Shown here one piece after another: positions 26,775 to 35,861 of a stretch of 61,069 nt of DNA. Below the pieces are notes generated by a model, which saw only the letters and a program-made list of their open reading frames with translations, searched no databases and was not told the origin of the DNA. Source of the DNA: Thermotogota bacterium (GTDB lineage Bacteria; Thermotogota; Thermotogae; Thermotogales; DSM-5069); contig JAKPGA010000040.1 in the NCBI GenBank assembly GCA_029551145.1, forward strand, positions 1 through 61,069, in the 5' to 3' direction. Positions within the stretch are counted from its first letter, which is position 1, and each line of letters opens with the position of its first letter. The position numbers and the translations under genes are program-made.

Positions 26775-27773
26775 TCACCCTATTTGTCCGAATTCATTTT
26801 CGATCTTCAGTGGTCTTTTCATCAGTTCGTTTATGGCATCATATGGCCTTTTGTTCAAGAACAGCACTTCGTAGACCTTCTCAGATATAGGCATGTCGAG
26901 TTTCAATCTGTTTGCGAGTTCTAAGAGTGGTTTGACTGTGTGAACACCTTCGGCGACCATTTTCATCTCTGAAAGCACTTGTTGAAGATTCATTCCCTTG
27001 CCCACCATCTCTCCTACATACCTGTTCCTGCTGTAAATACTCGTACAGGTGACTATCAAATCTCCCATGCCAGCAAGTCCCATAAAAGTCAAAGGGCTTT
27101 TGCAGCCCAAAGCCAATCCAAATCGTGTTATCTCGTGCAGACCACGAGTTATCAACGAGGCCTTCGCATTGTGCCAGTGACCAAGACCGTCCAATATCCC
27201 CGCTGCTATGGCTATGACGTTTTTTACAGCTCCGCAGATCTCCACACCCAGTACGTCTTCGCTGGTATAAACTCTGAAGTACTCGTTGCTCAAAATAGAT
27301 TGAAGGTGATTTGCCAAGGATCTGTTCTCTGACGCGATAACAACACTTGTCGGGAGCCTGTTTGCCACTTCAGGAGCATGGCAAGGACCAGAGAGCACCA
27401 AATAACTTGCATCTGGCCAGCGGGAAGCGACAATTGCACTTGCGGTCTTCAATAGACTGTCGATGCCCTTTGAGAGATTCAAAACAATCTGTGGTGGTCT
27501 TGAGATTTTGCAAAGGGTTTCGTGTAGATACTTCATCGGCACAGCTATGACAAAGTTTTCACTGAAGTTCTCCAGATCAGAGATTTTCGAAGTTGCCCTC
27601 AAAGTCTCTGGCAGATTCGTATCAGGAAGGTATTCTGTATTCATGTGATCTGTGTTTATTCTTCGCGCCAGCTCTTCCCTTCTTGCCCAGAGCAAAACCT
27701 CATGACCATTTTCGACGAGAAGTTTTGCAAAGGTGGTACCCCAGCTTCCCGCACCAAGGATGGAAAATCTCAA
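26775..27773 (-). CDS. gpsA: Glycerol-3-phosphate dehydrogenase [NAD(P)+]
   Basis: Makes sn-glycerol-3-phosphate for phospholipids. The 332-residue protein begins with the Rossmann loop GAGSWGTTFAKLL, has PMKYLHETL, the LSKGID segment, a SGPCHAPEVA motif, the catalytic lysine region VEICGAVKNVIAIAAG near residue 185, and GLAGMGDLIVTC near 250, all standard for GpsA. It overlaps trmB by 4 nt and ends a seven-gene operon. A glycerol-1-phosphate dehydrogenase is also present in this window at 9275-10510. Confidence 0.96.
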   Translation of the reverse strand: MRFSILGAGSWGTTFAKLLVENGHEVLLWARREELARRINTDHMNTEYLPDTNLPETLRATSKISDLENFSENFVIAVPMKYLHETLCKISRPPQIVLNLSKGIDSLLKTASAIVASRWPDASYLVLSGPCHAPEVANRLPTSVVIASENRSLANHLQSILSNEYFRVYTSEDVLGVEICGAVKNVIAIAAGILDGLGHWHNAKASLITRGLHEITRFGLALGCKSPLTFMGLAGMGDLIVTCTSIYSRNRYVGEMVGKGMNLQQVLSEMKMVAEGVHTVKPLLELANRLKLDMPISEKVYEVLFLNKRPYDAINELMKRPLKIENEFGQIG

Positions 27774-28699
27774 GAGCCTATCACCTCGGCTATTTTTCTA
27801 ACAGAGAACTTCACAACGGGAGTTCTGTATGCAGGCGCGTCTGGGTCGAGTTTGACAAGCCAGCCATCCTTTTCTCTCTCAACGCTTATGAAGTACCTCT
27901 GCTGAAAGCCTTCTTCGTTTGATACTATTCTCAAAAGATATTCGCTTTCGCGAGTGTAGACGTATTTCACAACAAAGACTCCCCTTTGATCTCTGAAGAC
28001 TTTTCCGGACAGTTGAAGAAGTCTTTGTTCATCTACTTCATTCAAATGAATGTGAGGCATCCAACCTTCCTCCCAGGTCCACCTATTCACGCTCATGTGA
28101 TTTATCTTTTTCACGAGCACTGTGTATGTCTTTCTACCCTCTGAAAGCCACTTTTTTTCATACCTGGTCCCGACAACAATCTTGTCGTTCTCGGTGAACT
28201 GCACTAAATCAAAACACTTTGTCCGCAAAAGGACGTCCTTCATCTGCTCTGCGTACCAGTTGACATCGGTGACGAGCTGAAAGGTGCCTTCAAAACTTAG
28301 AACGGCAGATAGGGTTTCTGCAAAACCCTGGTTCGTGAACCTTTTTTCCTGATGAGATTTCTTTGGCCATGGACACGGGAAATTCGTGTAGACTTCATCT
28401 ACGCTGTTGTCTTTGAAAAATTCTCTGAGGGCAAATCTGCCGTCTGCAAGAGCCACCTTGATATTCGTCAGTGACTCGGCCTGTATCTTCTTTTGAATCT
28501 TCACAAGCGATGTTATCGATGTCTCAAATCCCACGAAATTGTACTCTGGTTTTTGTTTCGCGAGAAAAACAAGAAACTCGCCGTTGCCAAATCCTATTTC
28601 AACGGCGAGTTTTGCTTGTCTTTGAAAGATCTCATCCCAGTTCAAAGGCGTCGTGTATTGCTGAGTTCTTATGAAATGTGAGAGGTACTCAAGGTGCAT
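27770..28699 (-). CDS. trmB: tRNA (guanine-N7-)-methyltransferase
   Basis: Methylates G46 of tRNA with S-adenosylmethionine. Motifs: VEIGFGNGEFLV (SAM loop, near 33), NFVGFETS, ADGRFAL, and NFPCPWPKKSHQEKRF near 108, which is the TrmB catalytic block. At 309 residues it exceeds the usual ~215; the extra 90-100 residues (VVKYVYTRESEYLLRIV and onward) form a C-terminal extension seen in Thermotogae and Aquificae-like homologues and may help at high temperature. It lies between a membrane/TPR gene and gpsA. Confidence 0.93.
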   Translation of the reverse strand: MHLEYLSHFIRTQQYTTPLNWDEIFQRQAKLAVEIGFGNGEFLVFLAKQKPEYNFVGFETSITSLVKIQKKIQAESLTNIKVALADGRFALREFFKDNSVDEVYTNFPCPWPKKSHQEKRFTNQGFAETLSAVLSFEGTFQLVTDVNWYAEQMKDVLLRTKCFDLVQFTENDKIVVGTRYEKKWLSEGRKTYTVLVKKINHMSVNRWTWEEGWMPHIHLNEVDEQRLLQLSGKVFRDQRGVFVVKYVYTRESEYLLRIVSNEEGFQQRYFISVEREKDGWLVKLDPDAPAYRTPVVKFSVRKIAEVIGS

Positions 28700-28702
28700 C
28701 TG

Positions 28703-29854
28703 TCATCTCCCACTCATCTTTGTGAGAAAGTATTTTGCGTGTGGCGCGTATTCGCTGTCAGGATATTCTTTCACAAACTCTTCAAACAGTTCCTTGCTTT
28801 TGGCGAGATCTCCCATTTCGTGCGCGCTGAGTGCCATATAGTAGGAAGCGTCATCTTTGAAGTACAGTTCCACACCTTTCAATATATCTACGACGTTGTC
28901 CAGAACGTTATATGCGTCCTGGTAATAACCTGACCTATACAATCGGTAGCCAAATAACCACAAAGATCTCGTGAGTTCCATATTCAGATCTTTCGACAGA
29001 ACCAAGGCTGATTTTGTCTTAGTACTTGCGCTGGTTAATATCAACTTTGTGATTTCTTCCTTAAGTGCCCTCAGTTCTTGAGAATCGTTCACCTTTATCG
29101 ATTCAATCATTTGCAGCACTTTGCCAAAGGAATCAGAGAGTTCCTGATTGGTCTGATCGACCTTCTGTGCGATAACTGAAAGCTGATCAAGACTCGACAA
29201 GGTCTTTTTCACATCGGCCACAGAGCTGTCAAGGGTCTCGATTCGGCCTTTGAGCTCTAAGATCTCGCTTTTCATCCCAGTTATTCTATTCGTCTGGGAT
29301 AGGTTCAGAAAAACACCTGTCAGCGCCACGGCAAGTGTCGCGATGATTGCCACCAACAAGAGTATGTCAAAGCTGGCAAACTGCGATGTTTTCTCTGGTT
29401 TGAAGATCAATAGTGGATGAGAAGCGTCGATCTTTTTGAGCGCGTCTTCATACACCTTTGCCCTTGCTTTGTCCTTCTTACGTCTCGCAAGCTCGAGTTT
29501 CAAGGCTATTGCTTCGGCAAGCTCTGGATATGCCTTTGACACACCCTCAAGAATCGCCATCCCACCTTCGAAATTACTCTTTGAAACTTCTTCGAAGGCT
29601 TCTTTCACGTCCTCGGTGTAATCTGTCTTGACTCTTTCGACTGCAGTTTTGTATAAGGTTTTGTACTCTTCTTTGCGTTGATCAGACAATCTCTCGTAGA
29701 TCTTTGAGACCATCCTCCAGTTGCCAGAAGCTGCCTCGAGTTCAAGCAAGAGATGTGGGTATTCATCTTGAAATAGGCTCAGCACAGCCCTTGCCCTCGA
29801 GAGCTGGTTGTTTCTGATTAAATCCCTCACCACCCTCTCAACTGCGTCGCTCAA
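28703..29854 (-). CDS. Membrane-anchored coiled-coil/TPR protein
   Basis: A 383-residue protein of unknown function. The first ~165 residues are helical and TPR-like; one transmembrane helix follows at about 177-200 (ILLLVAIIATLAVALTGVFL); next is a coiled coil (about 205-290, LKGRIETLDSSVADVKKTL); the last ~80 residues form TPR repeats (GYYQDAYNVLDNVV, GDLAKSKELFEEFVKEYPDSEYAPHA) like the C-terminus of CpoB/YbgF. This design fits a scaffold at the envelope. It overlaps the nnr gene by 4 nt. Confidence 0.7.
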   Translation of the reverse strand: MSDAVERVVRDLIRNNQLSRARAVLSLFQDEYPHLLLELEAASGNWRMVSKIYERLSDQRKEEYKTLYKTAVERVKTDYTEDVKEAFEEVSKSNFEGGMAILEGVSKAYPELAEAIALKLELARRKKDKARAKVYEDALKKIDASHPLLIFKPEKTSQFASFDILLLVAIIATLAVALTGVFLNLSQTNRITGMKSEILELKGRIETLDSSVADVKKTLSSLDQLSVIAQKVDQTNQELSDSFGKVLQMIESIKVNDSQELRALKEEITKLILTSASTKTKSALVLSKDLNMELTRSLWLFGYRLYRSGYYQDAYNVLDNVVDILKGVELYFKDDASYYMALSAHEMGDLAKSKELFEEFVKEYPDSEYAPHAKYFLTKMSGR

Positions 29855-31380
29855 CTTTCCACCTCCTTTATGGCAGAAGGAATTAGATCTAATAACTCGC
29901 TTGTTAGCATCGTGCCTTCTTTGGAATTATAATGTTCCGCAGCTAAACCATGCAAATACACGGCACAGATCGAGGCCTCTTTCATATCTATCCCCTGCGC
30001 TGCGATGCCGGCTATCATACCGGCGAGTACATCACCCGCACCTGCCTTGGATAGAGACGTGTTTCCCGTCAAATTGAAAAAGGTACCCTCTACAGTTGAT
30101 ATTATAGTCGTTGCACTCTTCAAAACAACAACCACGTTGTATTCATTCGCAAACCCCTCTGATAGTTCATAATTGTACCTCACCTGTGTGATATCTTTAC
30201 CAACTAATCTCGCAAACTCACCAGGGTGTGGTGTAAGGACCAATGGAACAGATACCTTTTCGAGAATTTCAAGGTTATGCGCAAGACAGTTGAGACCATC
30301 TGCATCGACAACGGTAGGTTTTGTGAGATTAGCCATGACCTGTTCAAAAAAACCCTGTGTGTCATCGTTGCAAGTCATTCCAGGACCAATGACTATGGCA
30401 TCTGCACTTTCCATCATCTTCAGGGCTATCTGTGCATCCTCTTTGGTGAAATGCTCGTGATCTACCGCTTTGACCACTATTCCCGGCTCTCTTGCGATGG
30501 CTATTTTATCAACAGGAGAACATGTTAAGAGCTGAAGATAGCCACAACCTGTTCTCAGCGCCGCTATGCTCGTCAGAACAGCTGCGCCGGGGTAATCTTT
30601 CGAACCGGCTATCACCAGAACCTTTCCGTAGCTACCTTTGTGGGAGTCCCTGACACGTCCAGGCAGAGTTTTTCTAACGGCTTGCTTTGTTATTATCTGT
30701 CTTGAAATCTGTTTGGATTCTCGCAAGAACCTTGGTATTCCGATACTCGCTACCTTGAGTTTTCCGCACAGTTCTCTACCTGGATAGAGAAGATGGCAGG
30801 GTTTTGGCAGACCAAAGGTCACCGTCATGTCTGCCTTTATCGCAATTCCGAGCACTTCACCAGTATCGGTTTCAAGACCAGAAGGTATGTCAACAGAGAC
30901 AACATACGTTGCGTACAGATTGACCAATTTTATGACCTCTGCTATGGGATCACGAACCTCTCCCTTTATTCCTACACCTAAGAGTGCATCTACGACAACA
31001 TCTGATGCTTTCACAAGATCGGCGAGTTCACCAACCGTCACGTCACTGCCAAGCTTTCTGACGTCAGCACCTATGGCTCTGAGTCTTGCCAGGTTTTCTG
31101 CCGATTCAACAGACAGCTTTGTTTCATCTGCCACCAAGACGGTGGTTACGTAGTCTGTATACTCAAGCAAATCTCTGGCAACAACAAAGCCATCACCGCC
31201 GTTGTTCCCGGGACCACACAGAACGAGAAAAGAAGAATTGGTGATATCTCCCAAGTCTTGTTCTATGGCGAGCACAACAGAAAGCCCTGCCCTTTCCATG
31301 AGTATAGACGGCGGTATACCGAATTGTTCAGAGCAGATCTTGTCGATCTTTCTCATTTCTTGTGCTGTGACAACTTTCAA
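29851..31380 (-). CDS. nnr: Bifunctional NAD(P)H-hydrate epimerase / ADP-dependent dehydratase
   Basis: Repairs hydrated NADH and NADPH, which form quickly at high temperature. The N-terminal YjeF epimerase half (about 1-205) shows ILMERAGLSV, LCGPGNNGGDGFV and VDALLGVGIKGEVRDP. The C-terminal kinase-like dehydratase half (about 215-510) shows GSKDYPGAAVLT, VIGPGM, DADGLNCLA, LTPHPGEFARL and the catalytic TGNTSLSKAGAGDVLAGMI. I choose the TTG at 31380 after GGGGTGAG; the longer frame to 31452 overlaps the upstream gene. Confidence 0.94.
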   Translation of the reverse strand: MKVVTAQEMRKIDKICSEQFGIPPSILMERAGLSVVLAIEQDLGDITNSSFLVLCGPGNNGGDGFVVARDLLEYTDYVTTVLVADETKLSVESAENLARLRAIGADVRKLGSDVTVGELADLVKASDVVVDALLGVGIKGEVRDPIAEVIKLVNLYATYVVSVDIPSGLETDTGEVLGIAIKADMTVTFGLPKPCHLLYPGRELCGKLKVASIGIPRFLRESKQISRQIITKQAVRKTLPGRVRDSHKGSYGKVLVIAGSKDYPGAAVLTSIAALRTGCGYLQLLTCSPVDKIAIAREPGIVVKAVDHEHFTKEDAQIALKMMESADAIVIGPGMTCNDDTQGFFEQVMANLTKPTVVDADGLNCLAHNLEILEKVSVPLVLTPHPGEFARLVGKDITQVRYNYELSEGFANEYNVVVVLKSATTIISTVEGTFFNLTGNTSLSKAGAGDVLAGMIAGIAAQGIDMKEASICAVYLHGLAAEHYNSKEGTMLTSELLDLIPSAIKEVES

Positions 31381-31384
31381 GCTC

Positions 31385-31852
31385 TCACCCCACCCAGAAA
31401 TACAAAATTCTGTAGATTCTGTGGTAAAGGTTGATCTTCGACAGATAATCACCTGAGATACTATTTTCTGAAGTAACCCTCGCTGGCCCAGCGTTGTAGG
31501 CTCTCAATGCCAGGCTCAGATCACCGTTGTAGAGATCTATCAAATACTGCAAATACCTGATGCCCATGACAATGTTATCTACCGCAGAATGGATATTTCC
31601 ATTCAGATCAAATCTCTCAGAAATCCAAGCGGCAGTTTCAGGCATCAGTTGCATCAAACCAATTGCTCCAGCCCGGGAAACAGCATCCTGCCTGAAGTTA
31701 CTCTCTACCTTTATCAGCGCCATTATCAAAAGTGGGTCGACAGGCCCACTGTTTTCTTTTACAACAGCATAGTATTTCAAAGGAAAGTAAGAATAAAAGA
31801 AAATCAATACCAGTAGAACCAAAACAATCGATATAACTTTCATCTTGATCAC
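31385..31852 (-). CDS. Lytic transglycosylase (SLT domain)
   Basis: Cuts peptidoglycan to anhydromuropeptides. The 155-residue protein has an N-terminal membrane anchor (about 5-25, VISIVLVLLVLIFFYSYFPL) and a minimal SLT domain: catalytic Glu in ALIKVESNFRQDAVS near 50, GAIGLMQLMPETA near 64, AYNAGPARV near 118. It overlaps the prepilin peptidase stop (ATGTGA), so a GTG or the ATG 9 nt later may start it. Its place after a prepilin peptidase suggests opening of the wall for a pilus or secretion machine. Confidence 0.9.
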   Translation of the reverse strand: MIKMKVISIVLVLLVLIFFYSYFPLKYYAVVKENSGPVDPLLIMALIKVESNFRQDAVSRAGAIGLMQLMPETAAWISERFDLNGNIHSAVDNIVMGIRYLQYLIDLYNGDLSLALRAYNAGPARVTSENSISGDYLSKINLYHRIYRILYFWVG

Positions 31853-32571
31853 ATCGGAATATATCTTTGAATCAATAAGAAAACATAACCAGCCGGAGCT
31901 AAGAAGGTCCCGAATGGTATTTTCTGCTTCATCAAAAGTTTTCCCTTATTCTTTATCAAAGCATACACGATCGCACTCACAGAAGCAAGTATCAACGTGT
32001 AAAAGGAGCTGATTACACCAAGACTCAAACTCAGAGCAGCCATGAGAATGATATCACCACTACCCAAGCCACCTCTGTAAAGCAAACCCAAAACTATCAT
32101 AAGTGCTGTCACCATAGCTACGCCGAGTAGATTGTAAAGACCGAATCCTCTTACAAGCCACACCATGAAACTCGCGAGTGCAACAAGAAAAAGCGTCACA
32201 TCTGGTATCAGCATGAATTCCAGATCGATAAAGGCTATTATCAGTGAACAGGATATCAACAAACACAAGGCAATGAATTCCAATGAATTTAATGCCACAT
32301 AAGAGTTTATCAGGTAGCAAAAACCATTGGCGAGCTCAACAAACGGGTATCTTGGGCTGATCTTTGCCTTGCACTTTCTACATCTTCCTCTGAGCAAAAT
32401 GTAGCTTATCACAGGTATATTGTCGTGCCATAGTATTCTTTCACCACAAGATGGACATATAGAGTAACTCGGTCTGGAAATACTCAAATTCTTTCGTGGC
32501 AATCTGTATATGACGACATTCAAGAAACTTCCAAGCACTAAGCCAATGACAAGACTTAACAAATGCCACAA
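31849..32571 (-). CDS. pilD: Prepilin peptidase (type IV leader peptidase, A24)
   Basis: Cleaves and methylates type IV prepilins or pseudopilins. The 240 residues show GSFLNVVIYRLPR near 15, the zinc pairs CPSC and CRKC (about 39-73), the first catalytic Asp in AFIDLEFMLIPD near 117 and the second in GSGDII near 173, with about seven membrane segments. It overlaps the TPR gene upstream by 16 nt. No pilin gene is in the window. The function is competence, adhesion or secretion. Confidence 0.93.
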   Translation of the reverse strand: MWHLLSLVIGLVLGSFLNVVIYRLPRKNLSISRPSYSICPSCGERILWHDNIPVISYILLRGRCRKCKAKISPRYPFVELANGFCYLINSYVALNSLEFIALCLLISCSLIIAFIDLEFMLIPDVTLFLVALASFMVWLVRGFGLYNLLGVAMVTALMIVLGLLYRGGLGSGDIILMAALSLSLGVISSFYTLILASVSAIVYALIKNKGKLLMKQKIPFGTFLAPAGYVFLLIQRYIPM

Positions 32572-33641
32572 ATGCGCATCTCCTCCTCAGACAGAAACTC
32601 CGAAAACAGTTCTTTCTTGCCATACAGATACCACAGATTCTGGTCTTTCATTTCCTGTATCAACTGCCTTGCCTGATCCAATTTTCCCTGCTTCACACAT
32701 GCCAAGAAGAGCAACAGATTGAGGTGCGCCTTTGCTTTAGTGTTCTCCTGCAGCATCTGGCTGACGACTTCTTCCACAACAGAGTAATTACCGTGTCTCA
32801 ATTGAACACGGCTCCAAACCTCGACGTCGCTCGCATAGACAGGCCTCATCTTGAGTATCTTCTCTTCCATCTGTTTTGCCAAATCATCTTTGCCAGCTAT
32901 TCTGTACGCTTCCATGAGTTCGTAGATCGCCAAAATACTGTTTGGATCGATTTTCAAAAACTTCTCAAGTATATGACACACTTTGTCGTACAGATTCATT
33001 TTTCTGTAGGCTTCTGCAAGCATGAAATACGTGAATTTGTTGTCTGGTGCGTACTCTATCTCTCTCTCCCAGTAAGAGGCTGCCTTTGTATACTCACCAA
33101 GGTTATAATACGCTTCTCCAAGAGACGAATATGCTTCCACAAGCCATGGGTCTATCTCTATCGCTTTGTCTAAGTACTTTATACCCTGTTCAAACTCACC
33201 TTTCTCAAGCAATAAGGAACCAAAAAGCTCGTAGGCAGGAGCATAATTTTTGTCCACATCCAGTATGTACTTTATAACTCTGAAGGCTACTTCATGAAGG
33301 TCTTTATCAGCGTAATCGAGGGCAAGGTCATACAAACCATTTAACGAAGCATGAACAAAGGTTTTCGGTGAAATCTTTTTTGCTTCAAGCCACTCAACAA
33401 GCTCATCAAAACATATCGGGTCATACACCGTATCATTCAACAGAGTCACATGGCTCTCAAGGTACTCACAACTTTCGATCTCCTTTGCTATGACACTTTT
33501 TTCGCTGAAATCCTGTTTCATCAATTGCCAGTCCCCTTCGTACATGAGGTCTCTGAGAATTACCACAAACGGAGTGTCGGTTGTAATCTCGATCTCGCGA
33601 TCCTGTACCTGCAAGATAATCACCCTTTCCAAGAGTACCAC
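32556..33641 (-). CDS. TPR repeat protein
   Basis: Protein of about 350-361 residues. After an N-terminal beta-like domain (REIEITTDTPFVVILRDLMYEGDW) come at least five tetratricopeptide repeats between residues 115 and 330 (APAYELFGSLLLEKGEFEQGIKYLDKAI, VEAYSSLGEAYYNLGEYTKAASYWEREI). The N-terminus with QVQDREIEI resembles that of other Thermotogae TPR proteins. GTG, TTG (3 codons on) and TTG (9 codons on, 6 nt after AAAGGGTG) are all possible starts. As first gene of an operon with a prepilin peptidase it could be a pilus-assembly helper. Confidence 0.75.
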   Translation of the reverse strand: MVLLERVIILQVQDREIEITTDTPFVVILRDLMYEGDWQLMKQDFSEKSVIAKEIESCEYLESHVTLLNDTVYDPICFDELVEWLEAKKISPKTFVHASLNGLYDLALDYADKDLHEVAFRVIKYILDVDKNYAPAYELFGSLLLEKGEFEQGIKYLDKAIEIDPWLVEAYSSLGEAYYNLGEYTKAASYWEREIEYAPDNKFTYFMLAEAYRKMNLYDKVCHILEKFLKIDPNSILAIYELMEAYRIAGKDDLAKQMEEKILKMRPVYASDVEVWSRVQLRHGNYSVVEEVVSQMLQENTKAKAHLNLLLFLACVKQGKLDQARQLIQEMKDQNLWYLYGKKELFSEFLSEEEMRICGIC

Positions 33642-33674
33642 TCCCCTGCAATATTTGTGTCATCTGTACTTTAC

Positions 33675-33680
33675 ATTATA
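33675..33680 (-). promoter_or_regulatory. Candidate -10 of the TPR-pilD-SLT-nnr-trmB-gpsA operon
   Basis: A perfect TATAAT on the minus strand, 33 bp before the first gene. The -35 (GTAAAC region) is poor. Confidence 0.35.
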
Positions 33681-33699
33681 GCACGGTTTTTCAAAAAGT

Positions 33700-34722
33700 T
33701 TACTCGGAGTCAAATCTGCTCAGGACTTTGATTTCATGCGCTGTTGTCAGTCCTCCGACGATTATGTTCACGTAGTAAGTGAAAAATCTCCACAGTAACA
33801 AAGTCGCAACGGTCTGAGGACCGAACAGAAAGCTGAAGAACAGGACGTATCCACTCTCAGAGGCCCCCATCGCACCTGGTGTTGGAATCAGTGAAACTAC
33901 CAAGAAGAGAACCAGCTGAAACATTATCGTGTTCACGTAGGAGCAGTTCACCTGAACAGATCTTGCCACGAAGTAAGTCACCGAAACCCTTGCGATCATC
34001 TGGCAAACGGTTACAAGAAACGCGAACGAAAGCAGTGACAGGTTGCTCATTGATCTGATCATGCATTTGTGGAAAAGCTTGATCTGGTTTAAGGTTTTTT
34101 CTACCGCTTCGGCTTGATTCTTTATCAATCTTAGAAAAGCAAGCGGCTTGATAAGCGCCTTGACAAGCCACTCGACAAGGTTTCTGTTGATCGAAAAGAT
34201 CAGTAGAAAGAACAGTACCGCGCTGTTCAAGACAAATCCGAAGAATGCAAGAAGGGCAAATTTAGTGATGTTCCTTGAGAGAATATCGTGTGCGGTGTAC
34301 ACACCGAACGCACCCAGTAGGGTTATTACTACTTGATACACAATGAATCTTGAAACAAAAAGTGCCGTTGCCTCGCCGTACTCGACGCCGCGTTTGTTCA
34401 TGAAGGCAATCTGTGCAGGCTGTCCACCTGTTGAAAACGGAGTGATCGCCGAAAAGAAACTGCCGATCAGAGTCGATTTGAAAAGATACTTCAAACTCAC
34501 CTTCGTCCTATATGACACAGCGAAGATCTTCACCGTAAGTGCCTCTGCAAACCAATCGCAGATCAGCAACAAGCAAACCATCATCAGCCATTTTGCGGAG
34601 ATTTTTTTCAGTGCCTTGATGGTCAGAGATATATCGGTGAAACCGGCTATCAGAACTATTATTATCACGCTCAGTGCAATGATAACAAGAGATCTTGCGA
34701 GATTTTTTTTCAACCTTTGCAC
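33700..34722 (-). CDS. Flippase-like membrane protein (LPG synthase TM/UPF0104 family)
   Basis: Integral membrane protein of 340 residues with about eight helices. The family motifs SAITPFSTGGQPAQIAFMNKRG near residue 92 and TPGAMGASESGYVLFFSFLFG near 283 belong to the lysylphosphatidylglycerol synthase transmembrane region/YbhN group, which here lacks the soluble synthetase domain. Such proteins are thought to move lipids or glycolipids across the membrane. It overlaps by 13 nt the glycosyltransferase gene upstream, so a joint role in glycolipid export is plausible. Confidence 0.85.
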   Translation of the reverse strand: MQRLKKNLARSLVIIALSVIIIVLIAGFTDISLTIKALKKISAKWLMMVCLLLICDWFAEALTVKIFAVSYRTKVSLKYLFKSTLIGSFFSAITPFSTGGQPAQIAFMNKRGVEYGEATALFVSRFIVYQVVITLLGAFGVYTAHDILSRNITKFALLAFFGFVLNSAVLFFLLIFSINRNLVEWLVKALIKPLAFLRLIKNQAEAVEKTLNQIKLFHKCMIRSMSNLSLLSFAFLVTVCQMIARVSVTYFVARSVQVNCSYVNTIMFQLVLFLVVSLIPTPGAMGASESGYVLFFSFLFGPQTVATLLLWRFFTYYVNIIVGGLTTAHEIKVLSRFDSE

Positions 34723-35720
34723 CGCCCCAGGACAGATTCATATGTCTTCAAAAGCATTTTACCAATCTCCGAAAGGTCCCTTTGTAAAGCGACTTCTCTG
34801 CCACCACTTGCTATCTTGCGTGCAAGATCTTTGTTTGATATGAGTGTGTTTATGATCTCTTCAAATTCTTCGTTCGAATGGCCCTTCATGCAATTCACAC
34901 CATGCTGCAACCAATCTCTGTAGACAGGTATGTCTCGAACAACAACAGGACATTCACATGAAAGTGCCTCAAGGACAACAATTCCCTCGTTTTCTTCGTA
35001 ACTTGGAAAGAAGAAAAGGTCGGCAGCTGAATATGCCCCCACCAATTCTTCCTGAGAGATAAACCCCGGGAATATGACATTTTTTGGCGGATTTTTCAGA
35101 ATTTCACGGACATCTCTTGGAAGTACCGTTGTAATTCTGGCTCCAAACCAAATGAAGGTGAGGTCTTTCATTCTGCGCGCGACATCTACAAAGTCGTGTA
35201 TTCCCTTCCTCTTGAACGGAAAACCAACTCCAAGAACTAAAGGTCCTTTTATGTTGAATTTCTCTTTGAAATGTCGTGCTTTTTCCTCGTTTTTTTTGAA
35301 CATCGCCGTGTCAACACCATTTGATATGACAGTTCCAGGTACCTGTATTCCGTATCTTCTTATCACGCTCTCTGTATAGTGAGTCGGGAAAATCAGATGA
35401 TCAGCGGTCGCGTATTTTTTCTTCATCGATCTGCGCGAGATTCTGGCATAGAAATTGCTGAATATGAAACTGTTCCTGATATCCTCGGCGGTGGTATGGA
35501 CATGCCAAATAACTGGTATATTTTTTCTTTTGCAGTGTTGCACCACCATTTTCGCACCAGGTCCGAGTGTGTTCACATGGGCTATGTCATACTCGTCTTC
35601 CCAGTCAGAAGTGTAATCTAATCCAACTCTTCTAACGGCTTCTATCTGGTGTTTGTATGCTGTGCCAATGCCTGATTTGGATATCAACCTTGTGGCTTCA
35701 GCATATATTAGAACCTTCAT
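34710..35720 (-). CDS. Glycosyltransferase family 4, diacylglycerol glucosyltransferase-like
   Basis: GT-B enzyme of 336 residues. It starts at the ATG at 35720, 8 nt after GGAGG, with MKVLIYAEATRLISKSGIGTAYKHQ, the N-terminus typical of 1,2-diacylglycerol 3-glucosyltransferases of Firmicutes and Thermotogae. The donor half has VLGVGFPFKRKGIHDFVDVAR, SAADLFFFPSYEENEGIVVLEALSCECPVVV (EX7E motif). It should add glucose to a membrane lipid on the inner face; its neighbour looks like a flippase. Thermotogae glycolipids are well known, but the exact acceptor is an inference. Confidence 0.82.
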   Translation of the reverse strand: MKVLIYAEATRLISKSGIGTAYKHQIEAVRRVGLDYTSDWEDEYDIAHVNTLGPGAKMVVQHCKRKNIPVIWHVHTTAEDIRNSFIFSNFYARISRRSMKKKYATADHLIFPTHYTESVIRRYGIQVPGTVISNGVDTAMFKKNEEKARHFKEKFNIKGPLVLGVGFPFKRKGIHDFVDVARRMKDLTFIWFGARITTVLPRDVREILKNPPKNVIFPGFISQEELVGAYSAADLFFFPSYEENEGIVVLEALSCECPVVVRDIPVYRDWLQHGVNCMKGHSNEEFEEIINTLISNKDLARKIASGGREVALQRDLSEIGKMLLKTYESVLGRCKG

Positions 35721-35744
35721 CCATGTCGCCTCCGCAAGACAATC

Positions 35745-35773
35745 TTGCAAAATTCATTGCTCAGTGATAGAAT
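35745..35773 (+). promoter_or_regulatory. Promoter of tRNA-Val
   Basis: TTGCAA (35745-35750), 17-bp spacer, TAGAAT (35768-35773), 12 bp before the tRNA. Confidence 0.75.
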
Positions 35774-35785
35774 TTTATCACGCAT

Positions 35786-35860
35786 GGGTGCGTAGCTCAG
35801 GGGGAGAGCGCTTCCCTCACGAGGAAGAGGCCGCAGGTTCGATTCCTGCCGCACCCACCA
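35786..35860 (+). tRNA. tRNA-Val (CAC anticodon)
   Basis: Acceptor GGGTGCG/CGCACCC, D arm GCTC/GAGC, anticodon stem CTTCC/GGAAG with loop CTCACGA, T arm GCAGG-TTCGATT-CCTGC, encoded CCA. It reads GUG codons. It converges on recG with 1 nt between. Confidence 0.95.
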
Positions 35861-35861
35861 T

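Noticed and set aside
26650-26874. Plus-strand frame with FSIEQSEIHISAGKDQVAFQ
   Set aside because: Protein-like composition but no start or ribosome site, and it runs into the 3' end of gpsA on the other strand.
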